A DNA stretch of 64,000 nt from Rhizobium laguerreae (GCF_002008165.1 NZ_MRDM01000014.1:620001-684000); one strand, 5' to 3'; counted from the stretch's first letter, positions 17,225-25,606 are shown. Notes: generated from the sequence alone by a model not told the origin. Numbers and translations: made by a program.

Positions 17225-18055
17225 TCAGCTCACGCCCGCCAGCTCCCTGATCTTTGCCGCATCCTCCGGCGTCGCCGGGTTGTAGACCACCATGCTGAGA
17301 TCCGGCCGCCCATCCACCTGGAAGGCGGAATATTCGAAAGCGAGTGGGCCGAGAATGGGGTGGCGGATGTGCTTGGCGCCTTCGCCGTGTGTGCGCACGT
17401 CGTTATCCCTCCACATCGCCAGGAATTCGGGGCTTTTGCGGCAGAGTTCGTCGACGAGAGGCTCGACCTCGGCTGCAGCCCCGGCGCGGGCCGCGTCCAC
17501 GCGGAAGGCGGCGACGACGAAGCGGGCGACACTTTCCCAGTCGTATTGGGCGGCGCGCACGCGCGGATCGAGGAAGATGAAGCGCAGCGCATTGCGCTCC
17601 TCAGGCGGCAGCGCACCGTAATCGGTCAGAAGCACGGTTGCCGCCCGGTTCCAACCGACGACGTCCCAGATCGCGGTGCGGATCAGCGCCGGGCTCGGGT
17701 CCAGCGCATCGAGCACGCCCTGCAACCTCGGCGTCACGCCCTCTTGCTTGTGGTAGCGCACCTCGGGCGGCCGGCCGAGGCCGATGAGGAAGAGATGCTC
17801 GCGCTCGACATCAGTCAGCATCAGCGCGCGAGAGATCCTTTCGAGCACATCGGCAGACGGCGCGCCGCCACGGCCCTGCTCCAGCCAAGTGTACCACGTG
17901 GGGCTGATATTAGCGCGGCCCGCCACCTCCTCGCGCCGCAGGCCAGGCGTTCGCCGCCTCTCTCCCGCAAAGCCGAAGGCGGCGGGATCGAGCCTGACGC
18001 GGCGGTCCTTCAGATAGGCACCGAGCCGGTTGTCCGAGGTAACGAATTCACCCAT
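17225..18055 (-). CDS. XRE/HTH regulator with MmyB-like ligand-binding domain
   Basis: 276 residues. Residues about 10-90 form an HTH_31-type DNA-binding domain (RRTPGLRREEVAGRANISPTWY, LEQGR). The rest is the PAS-like MmyB domain (WDVVGWNRAATVLLTDYG, then NALRFIFLDPRVR). This family in actinomycetes and proteobacteria usually represses a divergent oxidoreductase gene; here the divergent neighbour is the NAD-dependent epimerase/dehydratase-type gene at 18145. The intergenic region contains two TACCATGATA direct repeats as the likely operator. Confidence 0.88.
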   Translation of the reverse strand: MGEFVTSDNRLGAYLKDRRVRLDPAAFGFAGERRRTPGLRREEVAGRANISPTWYTWLEQGRGGAPSADVLERISRALMLTDVEREHLFLIGLGRPPEVRYHKQEGVTPRLQGVLDALDPSPALIRTAIWDVVGWNRAATVLLTDYGALPPEERNALRFIFLDPRVRAAQYDWESVARFVVAAFRVDAARAGAAAEVEPLVDELCRKSPEFLAMWRDNDVRTHGEGAKHIRHPILGPLAFEYSAFQVDGRPDLSMVVYNPATPEDAAKIRELAGVS

Positions 18056-18069
18056 CCTGTTAGCCTTTA

Positions 18070-18101
18070 TACCATGATAATGTCACTACTTTACCATGAT
18101 A
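18070..18101. promoter_or_regulatory. Direct-repeat operator candidate between regulator and SDR gene
   Basis: TACCATGATA occurs at 18070-18079 and 18092-18101, a 22-bp offset (two helical turns). It lies between two divergent start codons and is a plausible binding site for the MmyB-type regulator at 17225-18055. Confidence 0.6.
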
Positions 18102-18144
18102 CAGGCAGAGCCGATATGTGTCTCCAGCAAAACGGAGATAACAC

Positions 18145-19029
18145 ATGCGCGTATTCGTTACTGGAGCCACCGGCTGGGTCGGCTCGGCCGTCGTCAATGA
18201 ACTGATCGCAGCCGGGCACAAGGTGTTGGGCCTTACCCGCTCGGACAAGGGAGCGGATCAACTGGCGGCTGCCGGCGCCGAAGCCCATCACGGCACGCTC
18301 GACGATCTGGAAAGCCTGAAGAGCGGTGCGGCTGAGGCAGACGCCGTGATCCATACGGCTTTCAACCACGATTTCTCGAAATTCGCCGAGAACTGCGCCG
18401 GCGACCGACGCGCCATCGAGGCGCTCGGCGAAGCCCTCCAAGGCTCCGATCGTCCGCTGCTGGTCACAGCCGGCCTCGGCTTTGCCCCCGGCCGTGTCGG
18501 CACCGAGAAGGATCCGCCCATGCCTTCGACCGAAACCTATCCCCGTGCCTCCGAAATCACCGCAGTATCGCTTGTCGCCCGCGGCGTGCGCGCCTCCACC
18601 GTCCGGCTCCCGCCCTCGGTGCACGGTCACGGCGACCACGGCTTCGTGCCGATCCTGATCGATTTGGCCCGGCGCAAGGGCGTCTCCGCCTATATCGGCG
18701 ACGGGGCCAATCGCTGGCCGGCCGTGCACAGGCTCGATGCCGCCCGCGTCTATCGCCTGGCGCTGGAGCGCGGCGCCGTCGGCGGCCCGTTCCTGGCAGT
18801 CGCAGAAGAGGGAGTTCCCTTCAGGCAGATCGCCGAGGTCATCGGCCGGCGGCTCGATGTGCCCGCCGTCTCGCTCTCACGGGAAGAAGCGGCCGAGCAT
18901 TTCGGCTGGTTCGCCATGTTCGCCGGCTTCGACGTGCCCACGTCGAGCAAGCACACTCGCGCCCTGCTCGGCTGGCAGCCGCAGGAACCCGGCCTGCTCG
19001 CCGATATCGACCACCCGGCCTATTTTTGA
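18145..19029 (+). CDS. NAD(P)-dependent SDR/epimerase-type oxidoreductase
   Basis: 294 residues. The N-terminal Rossmann motif is VTGATGWVGSAVV (TGxxGxxG). The protein follows the extended-SDR pattern: AVIHTAFNHDF at the end of the third strand, and a C-terminal substrate region with IGDGANRWPAVHRLDAARVY. The usual YxxxK is not clear: the nearest pattern is TYPRASE, so the catalytic Lys may be replaced and the role could be non-classical. It is probably controlled by the divergent regulator. GGAG precedes ATG 18145. Confidence 0.85.
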   Translation: MRVFVTGATGWVGSAVVNELIAAGHKVLGLTRSDKGADQLAAAGAEAHHGTLDDLESLKSGAAEADAVIHTAFNHDFSKFAENCAGDRRAIEALGEALQGSDRPLLVTAGLGFAPGRVGTEKDPPMPSTETYPRASEITAVSLVARGVRASTVRLPPSVHGHGDHGFVPILIDLARRKGVSAYIGDGANRWPAVHRLDAARVYRLALERGAVGGPFLAVAEEGVPFRQIAEVIGRRLDVPAVSLSREEAAEHFGWFAMFAGFDVPTSSKHTRALLGWQPQEPGLLADIDHPAYF

Positions 19030-19285
19030 GAGAGCCTCATCCTTGCTGAGGAGACCTGCAGGCCTTGAAGGACGAGCCGGGTTCGCCGACACTCGACGGA
19101 ATGCAAGAAGCAGCGTTGGAGCGCGTCCTTCGAGGCTCCGCCCTGCGGGCTGCGCGCCTCAGGATGAGGGCCGTAGCGAATGCCGTTCTCAATATCGGGC
19201 GTTAGAGGATACTGGCCGCCAGAGAGGACCTCATCCTTGCCCCGCAGGGGCCTCGAAGGACGAGGTGGGCTCGCCCATCTGGAAT
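19030..19285 (+). repeat. Dispersed intergenic repeat, family A, copy 3 plus partial copy
   Basis: One full mosaic (19036-19190: CTCATCC, CTTGAAGGACGAG, GCAGCGTT, CCTTCGAGGCTCCGCCCTG, CCTCAGGATGAGGG) is followed by a partial copy (19227-19285: CCTCATCC, GGGGCCTCGAAGGACGAGG). It fills the gap after the SDR gene. Confidence 0.8.
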
Positions 19286-19302
19286 CAGGGGCGCGCAGCT
19301 CA

Positions 19303-19512
19303 CTACCGCATTCGGCCCTCGTTCATATCCGCCGGGTCATAGTTGATGTCCCAGTCCTTCTCGGGCTTCTTCTTGCCAGGCGGGTTCTTGTTAACCGTCG
19401 CATCCTCGGAGCCGGAGATCACGGTCGGCTTGGCGCTGGCGACGCCGCTGCTCTTCCGGTCGGCCCGCGACTTGGCGAACTGGCCGGCCGCGTCTTTCTC
19501 GGGATTGGGCAT
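19303..19512 (-). CDS. Small hydrophilic protein, second gene of a two-gene unit
   Basis: 69 residues, MPNPEKDAAGQFAKSRADRK...DWDINYDPADMNEGRMR, very rich in Lys, Asp and Pro, with no hydrophobic core, probably disordered. It starts one base after the stop of the companion gene at 19514, so both are on one transcript. No known domain; such proteins in rhizobia are sometimes stress- or general-stress-regulated, but that is inference only. Confidence 0.58.
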   Translation of the reverse strand: MPNPEKDAAGQFAKSRADRKSSGVASAKPTVISGSEDATVNKNPPGKKKPEKDWDINYDPADMNEGRMR

Positions 19513-19513
19513 G

Positions 19514-19714
19514 TCAATCGCCCTTCTGCTTCAGCGCATCGCCGAGATCTCTGGTCTCCGGGTCGCGATTGTTTTCGCCATGCGCGTCGCGGTCGCGATC
19601 CGGATCGTCCTTGGCCTTCATGTAGCCACGAGGCTTATTTCCCTTCGGGCCTTCCCAGCGGGGCGACTGGTCGGTCGTGCCGGGGGCGCCGTCTTTCGGT
19701 GTCGTCATGCCCAT
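19514..19714 (-). CDS. Small hydrophilic protein, first gene of a two-gene unit
   Basis: 66 residues from ATG 19714, preceded by a strong AAGGAGG site at an ideal distance. The sequence (MGMTTPKDGAPGTTDQSPRW...DPETRDLGDALKQKGD) is mostly charged and polar and lacks Cys, signal or membrane segments. It is probably intrinsically disordered. No family recognised. Confidence 0.6.
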   Translation of the reverse strand: MGMTTPKDGAPGTTDQSPRWEGPKGNKPRGYMKAKDDPDRDRDAHGENNRDPETRDLGDALKQKGD

Positions 19715-19796
19715 CGTTGTTCCTCCTTGGTTGGAAACAAGGAAAACCGAAAAGATCATCAACTGTTCCCGCGGCGACACTTTCGCGTAAAGCGGC

Positions 19797-20222
19797 TTAC
19801 CGTAGCGAGGCGAGCGTTGCGCAGCAGAAGGCAAGCAAGGTGACTGCGGCATTGACCGCGTGCGAATATTCCCATTGGGCGCGAAGGCTTTCCCAATTTT
19901 CTGGCTGCACGGTCCAGTTCTCCGTCGCCGCGTTTGCCGGCTGGGTGAAGACCATGAAGATGACGAGGTTGAGCGCGATCAGCGCCGCTGCCGCGACCGA
20001 CAGCATCATGGCGGTTCCATCAGCCCTGAGTGCCACGGCATTACCGATATTCGCCAGAAGCGCCAGCGGTAAGAGGAGACCGACGACCCACCATCCGGTG
20101 TAAGCCTGTTGCGCAATGAAATAGTCCGCCTTCGCCATCCCGATCTTGTTTAAGAGCGCGAAGGCGTGCGCCGCAGGTGCTGCGAACGCCAGGCCCGTTA
20201 TGATGACGGCAAGGAATCTCAT
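19797..20222 (-). CDS. DUF1772 membrane protein
   Basis: 141 residues with an N-terminal hydrophobic segment (MRFLAVIITGLAFAAPAAHA), two central membrane helices around 42-58 and 70-92, and the family signature NWESLRAQWEYSHAVNAAV before the last hydrophobic helix. DUF1772 includes anthrone oxygenase-like membrane proteins; bacterial function is unknown. A second DUF1772 gene lies at 20608. Start ATG 20222 overlaps nothing; no strong ribosome site is visible. Confidence 0.75.
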   Translation of the reverse strand: MRFLAVIITGLAFAAPAAHAFALLNKIGMAKADYFIAQQAYTGWWVVGLLLPLALLANIGNAVALRADGTAMMLSVAAAALIALNLVIFMVFTQPANAATENWTVQPENWESLRAQWEYSHAVNAAVTLLAFCCATLASLR

Positions 20223-20325
20223 GGCGGATAAACTGGCCGCGAGGCGATGGGTTTCTGCAGAAAATATGGAACAGTGTCGTCCGCCATCGGTTGACCATTG
20301 GTCCACTTCAAACATGGAGCCGAAA

Positions 20326-20499
20326 ATGAGCAAGACCAACGTTCGTCAACTTCAGAAACGCGCCGAACAGCAGGTCAAGAACACCAGCGCCGGCGGCCAT
20401 CTCGGCGGCACCTATTTCGGGCAGCAACCGGACGGAAAAACCGTCTCGTCAACCACCAACGACAGCGCCAAAGCGCGGCCGAATGACGGAAGCAACTGA
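20326..20499 (+). CDS. Small polar protein of unknown function
   Basis: 57 residues, MSKTNVRQLQKRAEQQVKNT...GGHLGGTYFGQQPDGKTVSS, with a basic N-terminal helix and a Gly/Ser-rich tail. GGAG lies seven bases before ATG 20326. The gene is divergent from the DUF1772 gene at 19797. No family recognised; the absence of hydrophobic segments implies a soluble product. Confidence 0.55.
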   Translation: MSKTNVRQLQKRAEQQVKNTSAGGHLGGTYFGQQPDGKTVSSTTNDSAKARPNDGSN

Positions 20500-20607
20500 G
20501 TTGTTTCCGCCGCCACGCGAAAGAATCCTTTTGCGGATTACTTCATTCACGGCGCAGACGCGCCGTGGCTGGATGCCTGTGACATCCCTCGGGTCAACCC
20601 CGAAGCG

Positions 20608-21096
20608 TCATAGCCTTGACACTCCCAAAGCTGCAAGTGCCAGGGCTATTCCGGAAGCCAGCGCCCTCACCTGGTTCCAGACCTGCCATCGCTGCGAATA
20701 GTCCCGCCAGATATCCCGCGCCGCCGCGATGTCGCCAGGAACGGCAGTCGCGGCCAGTGCCTCGTTCATCGGCACGTTGACCATCAATGTGAGCATCAGC
20801 CCGAAAGCCAGATAGATGGCCGCCGCCGCGCAGAACCAGAAAGCCGCCGCTCCGCGGCCGCTGAAATGCGCAGCTGCGGCAGTCAGCCCGAGAACGGCGG
20901 GCGTCAGGAAGAAGGCCGGGAAAAACACCGCGTTGCGGACCGACGCATTCATCGCCTGCATCGCTGCGATCGCCACCCGCGGGTCGGCCCGATCGAGCCC
21001 CCACATCGTCGAACAGACCCAGGCGTAGAAGAAGCCGAAGATCGCGCCTGAGAAGACGACCGATGTTACCGACAGTCCCAGAACAGTGCTGCGCAT
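20608..21096 (-). CDS. DUF1772 membrane protein
   Basis: 162 residues with four hydrophobic segments (about 6-28, 55-75, 82-105, 140-160) and the DUF1772-type motif RWQVWNQVRALAS near the end. It is divergent from the TetR regulator at 21171, separated by a palindromic element, so it is a likely target of that regulator. It resembles the family members next to TetR genes in other rhizobia. Enzymatic activity is not established. Confidence 0.8.
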   Translation of the reverse strand: MRSTVLGLSVTSVVFSGAIFGFFYAWVCSTMWGLDRADPRVAIAAMQAMNASVRNAVFFPAFFLTPAVLGLTAAAAHFSGRGAAAFWFCAAAAIYLAFGLMLTLMVNVPMNEALAATAVPGDIAAARDIWRDYSQRWQVWNQVRALASGIALALAALGVSRL

Positions 21097-21121
21097 CGCT
21101 TTTCTCCGTACCGTATTATTT

Positions 21122-21145
21122 TGTACGCATTTACACAGGCGTATA
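21122..21145. promoter_or_regulatory. Inverted-repeat operator candidate for TetR regulator
   Basis: TGTACGC and GCGTATA (6 of 7 complementary) are separated by 10 bases, in the divergent promoter region between 21097 and 21170. A nearby TTGTACG half-site follows. Likely bound by the TetR protein encoded at 21171. Confidence 0.5.
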
Positions 21146-21170
21146 ACATTGTACGATTATCGTCAAGACG

Positions 21171-21785
21171 ATGCGAGTGGCCGGAATGCGGGAAGACACG
21201 AAAACCAGGCGTCAAGCCGAGATCGAGACAGCGGCCTACGAGCTTCTGAAGGAAAGAGGCTACCGCAGCACGTCGATGCTCGACATCGCCAAGGCGGCGA
21301 AAGCCTCCAATGAAACGCTCTATCGCTGGTACGGCGACAAGAATGGCCTCTTCAAGACGATGGTCGAAAGCAATGCGAGGGCGACGAAAGCGGAGCTCAA
21401 TACGGCGATAGCAGACGATGTGGATCCCCTGGAAACCCTCGGGCACGTCGCGCCGATCCTGCTTTCGATGCTGCTCGGCGACAAGGCGATCTCCCTGAAC
21501 CGGGCCGCCGCCGCCGACGAAAGCGGCGAACTGGGAGCGACGATCGCCGCCGCCGGCCGCGATAGCATCTTTCCGCTGATCGAGAAGCTGGTCGGCCGCG
21601 GCCTTGAAACGGCAGCGCTCGCGGCGCCATCCGCAAGTGTGGCAGCCGAATGGTTTCTGAGCCTGCTGATCGGCGATCTGCAGATCAGGCGAGTGAACCG
21701 CACGCTGCCCGAACCGCCGGACGAGGATATCCGCGCGCGCGCCACCGCCGCCATGAGAGCATTCAGAAGGCTCTGCGGCGCGTAG
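21171..21785 (+). CDS. TetR/AcrR-family transcriptional regulator
   Basis: 204 residues. Residues about 6-55 are the TetR HTH (RRQAEIETAAYELLKERGYR, MLDIAKAAKASNETLYRWYG). The remainder is an all-helical ligand and dimer domain. An ATG at 21186 is an alternative start. It faces the DUF1772 gene at 20608 and probably represses it. The effector is unknown. Confidence 0.88.
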   Translation: MRVAGMREDTKTRRQAEIETAAYELLKERGYRSTSMLDIAKAAKASNETLYRWYGDKNGLFKTMVESNARATKAELNTAIADDVDPLETLGHVAPILLSMLLGDKAISLNRAAAADESGELGATIAAAGRDSIFPLIEKLVGRGLETAALAAPSASVAAEWFLSLLIGDLQIRRVNRTLPEPPDEDIRARATAAMRAFRRLCGA

Positions 21786-21927
21786 AGCAATTCCCGTAAA
21801 GTCCGGCACCCACCCTGCCCGCGCCGATCGATCCAGCCGCTATTGATCGGCGACGCCTCCGCGCTAGCTTCTGCTCGCGGCCGAGCGGCCGCGGGATACG
21901 ATCTTTGGGCGAAGGCGGAGGGGCGAC

Positions 21928-22854
21928 GTGACATCCTATTCGATTGACGATGCGATCCGGGAACTTGCCCCGGCTCTCGGAAAGGCGCCGGCAGGCGCGG
22001 TCAGTGGCGATTGGACCGCCACCACGATGCAGGCAGGGCACTCCTCCCGGACAGGCGGCTACCTCGATGCCGAGGGAAAGCATGTCCCGGAGGATTCCAG
22101 ACATCCGCTCGACATCATCGCGAATGTCGTCGAAAAGCTCGAAGCCTCAGAGGTGCCGCGTTTCAACAAGGTGGTGATCCGCTGGAAGAAGCCGAAATTT
22201 CCCTTCATGCAGGCGAAGATCACGCTCGAAACCAGTTATGACCAGACGATCGTGCCGCGCGGCCCCGACGACCCGATCTACGAGACCGCTGCCGCCGCGC
22301 GGCGCGCCTTCTGGCAGAGCCGCGGCACGCTGCAGGAGGACTTCGCCGTCGAGCGCGGAACGGCCAATATTCACGCCCAGACAAAATGGTTCGGCCCGCA
22401 TCGCCGCATCCTCGCCATCCATGCGCCGGGAAGGCTGACACTTGCCACCGACGGGCTGTCGACCCCCTGGGCCGGCATATCCGAACCGGAAAACGGCGTC
22501 GAATGCGAACTTTTCATGGAATTCGACGCCGCGACACTGGATGCGGCCGGGATCGAAAACTGGGCGAACCTGTTGATCAACATCGGCGACCTCGTGGCAG
22601 ACGGTTATCGTGTCGCCCGCGATGTCGAGAAGCACGGCGCCATCCTGTTCTGCCGGCTGACCGAGGATTACCGCCCCATGACCCGCATCATGCTGAGTCG
22701 CGACGCAGGCCGGATCGACGGCCTGCCTTTCGGCGCCGTACCGCTGATCCGGGCGACCCCGATCGCCGAAGCCGAAATCGAAGGGCAGGACCTTTCCGAC
22801 GACTGGGGCGCTGCGGCCGCCCGCAACGCCCTGGCCAAACGCGGCATCAGATGA
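21928..22854 (+). CDS. Conserved-looking protein of unknown function
   Basis: 308 residues from GTG 21928. It is soluble, with no signal or transmembrane segment. Conspicuous regions are DIIANVVEKLEASEVPRFNK, a beta-rich middle with FVWK-like KFPFMQAKITLE, and a late ENWANLLINIGDLVADGYRV followed by HGAILFCRLTEDYRPMTRIM. The last part has some character of suppressor-of-fused-like domains, but the match is not strong enough to call. The gene stands alone between a TetR gene and an SRPBCC gene. Codon use looks native. Confidence 0.6.
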   Translation: MTSYSIDDAIRELAPALGKAPAGAVSGDWTATTMQAGHSSRTGGYLDAEGKHVPEDSRHPLDIIANVVEKLEASEVPRFNKVVIRWKKPKFPFMQAKITLETSYDQTIVPRGPDDPIYETAAAARRAFWQSRGTLQEDFAVERGTANIHAQTKWFGPHRRILAIHAPGRLTLATDGLSTPWAGISEPENGVECELFMEFDAATLDAAGIENWANLLINIGDLVADGYRVARDVEKHGAILFCRLTEDYRPMTRIMLSRDAGRIDGLPFGAVPLIRATPIAEAEIEGQDLSDDWGAAAARNALAKRGIR

Positions 22855-22891
22855 TCTCAGCCGGATCGTCGCAATCCGGCGCGATCTTTTG

Positions 22892-23335
22892 CTATTCCTG
22901 GATGTCGGGTTCGACGACTCTCGCGAGGTTTCGCAGCGACTCCTGCCAGCCGAGATAACAAGCTTCGGGCGGAATGACGTCAGGCACGCCTGCCTGCACG
23001 ATATCCACCTCGGTGCCGACCGAAACCTTCTTCAGCGTCACGGTGACTTCCATTTCGCCGGGCAGGTTGGGGTCCTCGAATTTGTCGGTGTAGCGCAGAC
23101 GTTCGCCGGGGACGAGCTCGAGATATTCGCCGCCGAAGGCGTGGCTATTGCCCGTCGTGAAGTTGCGGAAGGACATTCTGAACGTGCCGCCGACAACCGG
23201 CTCCGAATGATGCACGGTGCAGAGGAAGCCGTTCGGCGGAAGCCACTTGGCAAGCGCGTCCGCCTCCAGGAATGCGCGATAGACTTTCTCCGGGCTGGTC
23301 GCCAGAACACGGTGCAGGCGTATGGTACTCGGCAT
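22892..23335 (-). CDS. SRPBCC/AHSA1-family lipid-binding-like protein
   Basis: 147 residues with START/AHSA1 character: IRLHRVLATSPEKVYRAFLEADALAKWLPP at the N-terminus and GGEYLELVPGERLRYTDKFEDPNLPGEM in the middle. Such proteins form a helix-grip cavity for hydrophobic ligands or act as chaperone co-activators. The acid residues in the cavity (GGTFRMSFRN) are conserved. No neighbouring ArsR regulator is seen, although this family often pairs with one. An AAAGGATC sequence precedes the ATG at 23335. Confidence 0.85.
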   Translation of the reverse strand: MPSTIRLHRVLATSPEKVYRAFLEADALAKWLPPNGFLCTVHHSEPVVGGTFRMSFRNFTTGNSHAFGGEYLELVPGERLRYTDKFEDPNLPGEMEVTVTLKKVSVGTEVDIVQAGVPDVIPPEACYLGWQESLRNLARVVEPDIQE

Positions 23336-23455
23336 GGTCGTGATCCTTTTGAATGGACGGAATGGACGAACCTAGGACGGGTGAGGCTTGGCCGATCCGA
23401 CACCGGATCGAACTTTTCTTCAAGAAAAAATTTCTTGGAGTGTCGTGGTTCAACC

Positions 23456-23541
23456 CGGCATCCCGAACTGCGGAAGATCGAGCCTTGCCCAGGTCAGCCG
23501 GCGCCGGGTGAACATCTGGACCCCCGGCTCGATCTCCTCGC
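23456..23541 (-). pseudogene. Short C-terminal remnant, possibly of a GFA-type protein
   Basis: A minus-strand frame reads EEIEPGVQMFTRRRLTWARL, then DLPQFGMPG and stop, which looks like a genuine protein tail similar to C-termini of CENP-V/GFA proteins. There is a stop shortly upstream, so only about 28 codons remain. It lies next to an intact GFA-like gene at 23572. Identification is tentative. Confidence 0.3.
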
Positions 23542-23571
23542 GTTATGCTTTCGATGAGGATTTTTTCGTCG

Positions 23572-24111
23572 TCAGGCATCGATAGCTCCTTTGACAGCGA
23601 TGTCGGGGACTTTGAAACCCATCGCAATCCACGCCGTGAGAAGTCTGCCATAGAAGCCGGCCGTCGCCAGTGCGCCGGAAGGCACGTCATCGGGCACGCG
23701 CGCGCGATCGAGCGCATTCTGGGTCATCGTGCGCAATTGGAGGGGTGGAAGCTCGTCCTGCTTCCAGAGATTGCCGTAGAGGCTAAGCCAGTGACCACCC
23801 TTGAACTCCAGAAAAATGGGCGTGTTGCAGCAGGATGCCAGGACACGTCGCGTTGAAGCGTTGGGGCCGAGGCGGAACTCTCTCAGGTTTTCGGTTCCGG
23901 CCAAAAGGCTGATCCGATCCTTGCGATAAAGCACGTAGCGCGTACCGCCATGGATCGTCCGGATCGCCTCCGGCAAGGGAAGCGACTCCAGCCTTCCGGC
24001 TGCGTCGCTGCAGCTCTTGCAGTGGCATTCCACGCTGATGATCGGGGCGCCGCGCACGTCGAGGTGAAAGGTTCCGCAGGCACACGTTAGATGGGTTATC
24101 TTGTCGTTCAT
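23572..24111 (-). CDS. GFA/CENP-V-like zinc-binding protein (DUF6151 type)
   Basis: 179 residues. The zinc ligands appear as CACG near residues 10-13, CHCKSC around 29-34 and SCC around 94-96, the spacing of glutathione-dependent formaldehyde-activating-type (Mss4-like) folds. It is divergent from the TetR regulator at 24235 across two palindromic operator-like elements, so it is probably regulated by it. Whether it acts on a thiol adduct or only binds zinc is unknown. The N-terminus starts directly at the ATG 24111. Confidence 0.78.
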   Translation of the reverse strand: MNDKITHLTCACGTFHLDVRGAPIISVECHCKSCSDAAGRLESLPLPEAIRTIHGGTRYVLYRKDRISLLAGTENLREFRLGPNASTRRVLASCCNTPIFLEFKGGHWLSLYGNLWKQDELPPLQLRTMTQNALDRARVPDDVPSGALATAGFYGRLLTAWIAMGFKVPDIAVKGAIDA

Positions 24112-24154
24112 GACATCGCTCGCTGTTGAGGATCGCTGGATAGCCGCAAAACCA

Positions 24155-24198
24155 AACTAGACCGTATAGTTCCGTTGTAAGAACTAGACGGTTCAGTT
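24155..24198. promoter_or_regulatory. Double TetR operator
   Basis: Two 17-bp palindrome-like boxes, AACTAGACCGTATAGTT (24155-24171) and AACTAGACGGTTCAGTT (24182-24198), share the symmetric skeleton AACTnnACnGTnnAGTT and are centred 27 bp apart. They lie between the divergent GFA-like gene and the TetR gene. Confidence 0.75.
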
Positions 24199-24234
24199 TG
24201 ATCGTGTCAAGTAGAGTTGGAGCGGAGATCGAGA

Positions 24235-24903
24235 ATGTTGATACCGGGTATGAAAGCCGACCTGGCCCAGGGGCGGGCCGGCACTCGTTCGGAGCGCAAA
24301 CAGGCGGCGATCGTCGGTGCCGCGGCCGAAGTCTTTCTGAACACCGGTTATGCCGGAGCCAGCATGGACGAGATCGCCAGCCGGTCCGGCGTGTCCAAGC
24401 AAACGGTCTACAAGCACTTCTCCAGCAAGGAGGCGCTGTTCGTCGCGGTACTCACCCAGATGATGGGAGAAGCAGATATCGCCGTTCACACCGGCCTCCC
24501 CCAGGTGGAGAACCGCGCTCAGCTGGAAGCCTATCTCCTTGACTACGCCATCCGCCAGCTCACCATCGTCCTGACGCCCGGGCTGATGCAATTGCGCCGG
24601 CTCGTGATTGCGGAGGCGCAACGCTTCCCGGAACTCGCCAAGCTGCTTTACGCGCGCGGCCCTGCACGGGCGCTCGAGGTCATGGGCAGCGCTTTCGAAC
24701 AATTGGCCAGCAAGAAGCTGCTGCAGTTCTCCGATGCAATGGTGGCCGCATCACAGTTCAACTGGCTGGTGATGGCCGACCCCGTCAACCGGGTCATGAT
24801 GCTGGGCGATGCGGCCATTCCGACCAAGCAGCAGATCTACCGACACGCCGAGGCGGCCGTCGCCACGTTCCTGGCGGCATTTCTGCATCCAGATAGGCGA
24901 TGA
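24235..24903 (+). CDS. TetR/AcrR-family transcriptional regulator
   Basis: 222 residues from ATG 24235 (GGAG nine bases upstream). The HTH region ERKQAAIVGAAAEVFLNTGY, then MDEIASRSGVSKQTVYKHFS and SKEALF is textbook TetR; the C-terminal half matches the TetR_C_7/AefR-like ligand domain (LMQLRRLVIAEAQRFPELAK). It should repress itself and the divergent GFA-like gene through the two operators at 24155-24198. The ligand is unknown; AefR-like repressors often respond to toxic organic compounds. Confidence 0.9.
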   Translation: MLIPGMKADLAQGRAGTRSERKQAAIVGAAAEVFLNTGYAGASMDEIASRSGVSKQTVYKHFSSKEALFVAVLTQMMGEADIAVHTGLPQVENRAQLEAYLLDYAIRQLTIVLTPGLMQLRRLVIAEAQRFPELAKLLYARGPARALEVMGSAFEQLASKKLLQFSDAMVAASQFNWLVMADPVNRVMMLGDAAIPTKQQIYRHAEAAVATFLAAFLHPDRR

Positions 24904-25135
24904 ACGCCGTCGAAAGTCGGGTATCACAGCGGCAATGACTTGAATTTTCCGCACGTGCCAATAGGCCGGCGATCACAAAGCCGCCGCTCAATCGTCAGAA
25001 AATCGCCCCGTTACCGCCGCACCGTGCCCTCTTAAAGGTTCCATCGTCGTGACCTCGCCCGGCCTTCGAGCGGCTGAGCGATCGACCGAGGCGGTCTTGC
25101 TGCCGATCAAATCATGCACTTGAAGAGGAATGAAT

Positions 25136-25606
25136 ATGATCACTCGCTACACATCTGTCGCAACATTGAGCGCGGCAGTCTTCAGTCTGCTTGCTTTCAG
25201 CCCGGCATCCGCTGTCGACATGGCCCAGGCGCAACAGCAGCCTGCACAGCCGCCGATGCAGGAACAGCCCGGCGGCAACGGTGCGAGCGCGCCCGTCAGC
25301 GACCAGAAAATCGAGGCCTTCGCCGTTGCCTATCTCCAGGTCGACAAGGTGAGACAGGAATATTCGGCCAAGATCGGCGCGACGAAAGACGAGGCTGCCA
25401 AGCAGCAGTTGCAGGAAGAAGCCAAGAAGCAGATGGTCGATACCGTCCAAGCCTCTCCCGACATCTCCGTCGAAGAATATTCGTCGATCCTGACGGCCGC
25501 GCAGAGCGACCCGGCTCTGGCCAAGAAGGTACTGGAAAAGATCGGTACGCCGCCGCCGGGCCAGCAACAGCAGCCGCAGCAGGGCCAGCAGCAGCCGCAG
25601 CAATAG
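25136..25606 (+). CDS. DUF4168-domain secreted protein
   Basis: 156 residues from ATG 25136 (GAGGA seven bases upstream; the in-frame ATG at 25130 is too close to it). A Sec signal peptide covers about residues 1-27. Then follow a Gln/Pro-rich segment, the DUF4168 helical domain (KIEAFAVAYLQVDKVRQEYS through VEEYSSILTAAQSDPALAKK) and a Gln/Pro tail. DUF4168 proteins are small periplasmic or surface proteins of unknown function. It is monocistronic; the 231 bases upstream hold no gene. Confidence 0.82.
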   Translation: MITRYTSVATLSAAVFSLLAFSPASAVDMAQAQQQPAQPPMQEQPGGNGASAPVSDQKIEAFAVAYLQVDKVRQEYSAKIGATKDEAAKQQLQEEAKKQMVDTVQASPDISVEEYSSILTAAQSDPALAKKVLEKIGTPPPGQQQQPQQGQQQPQQ

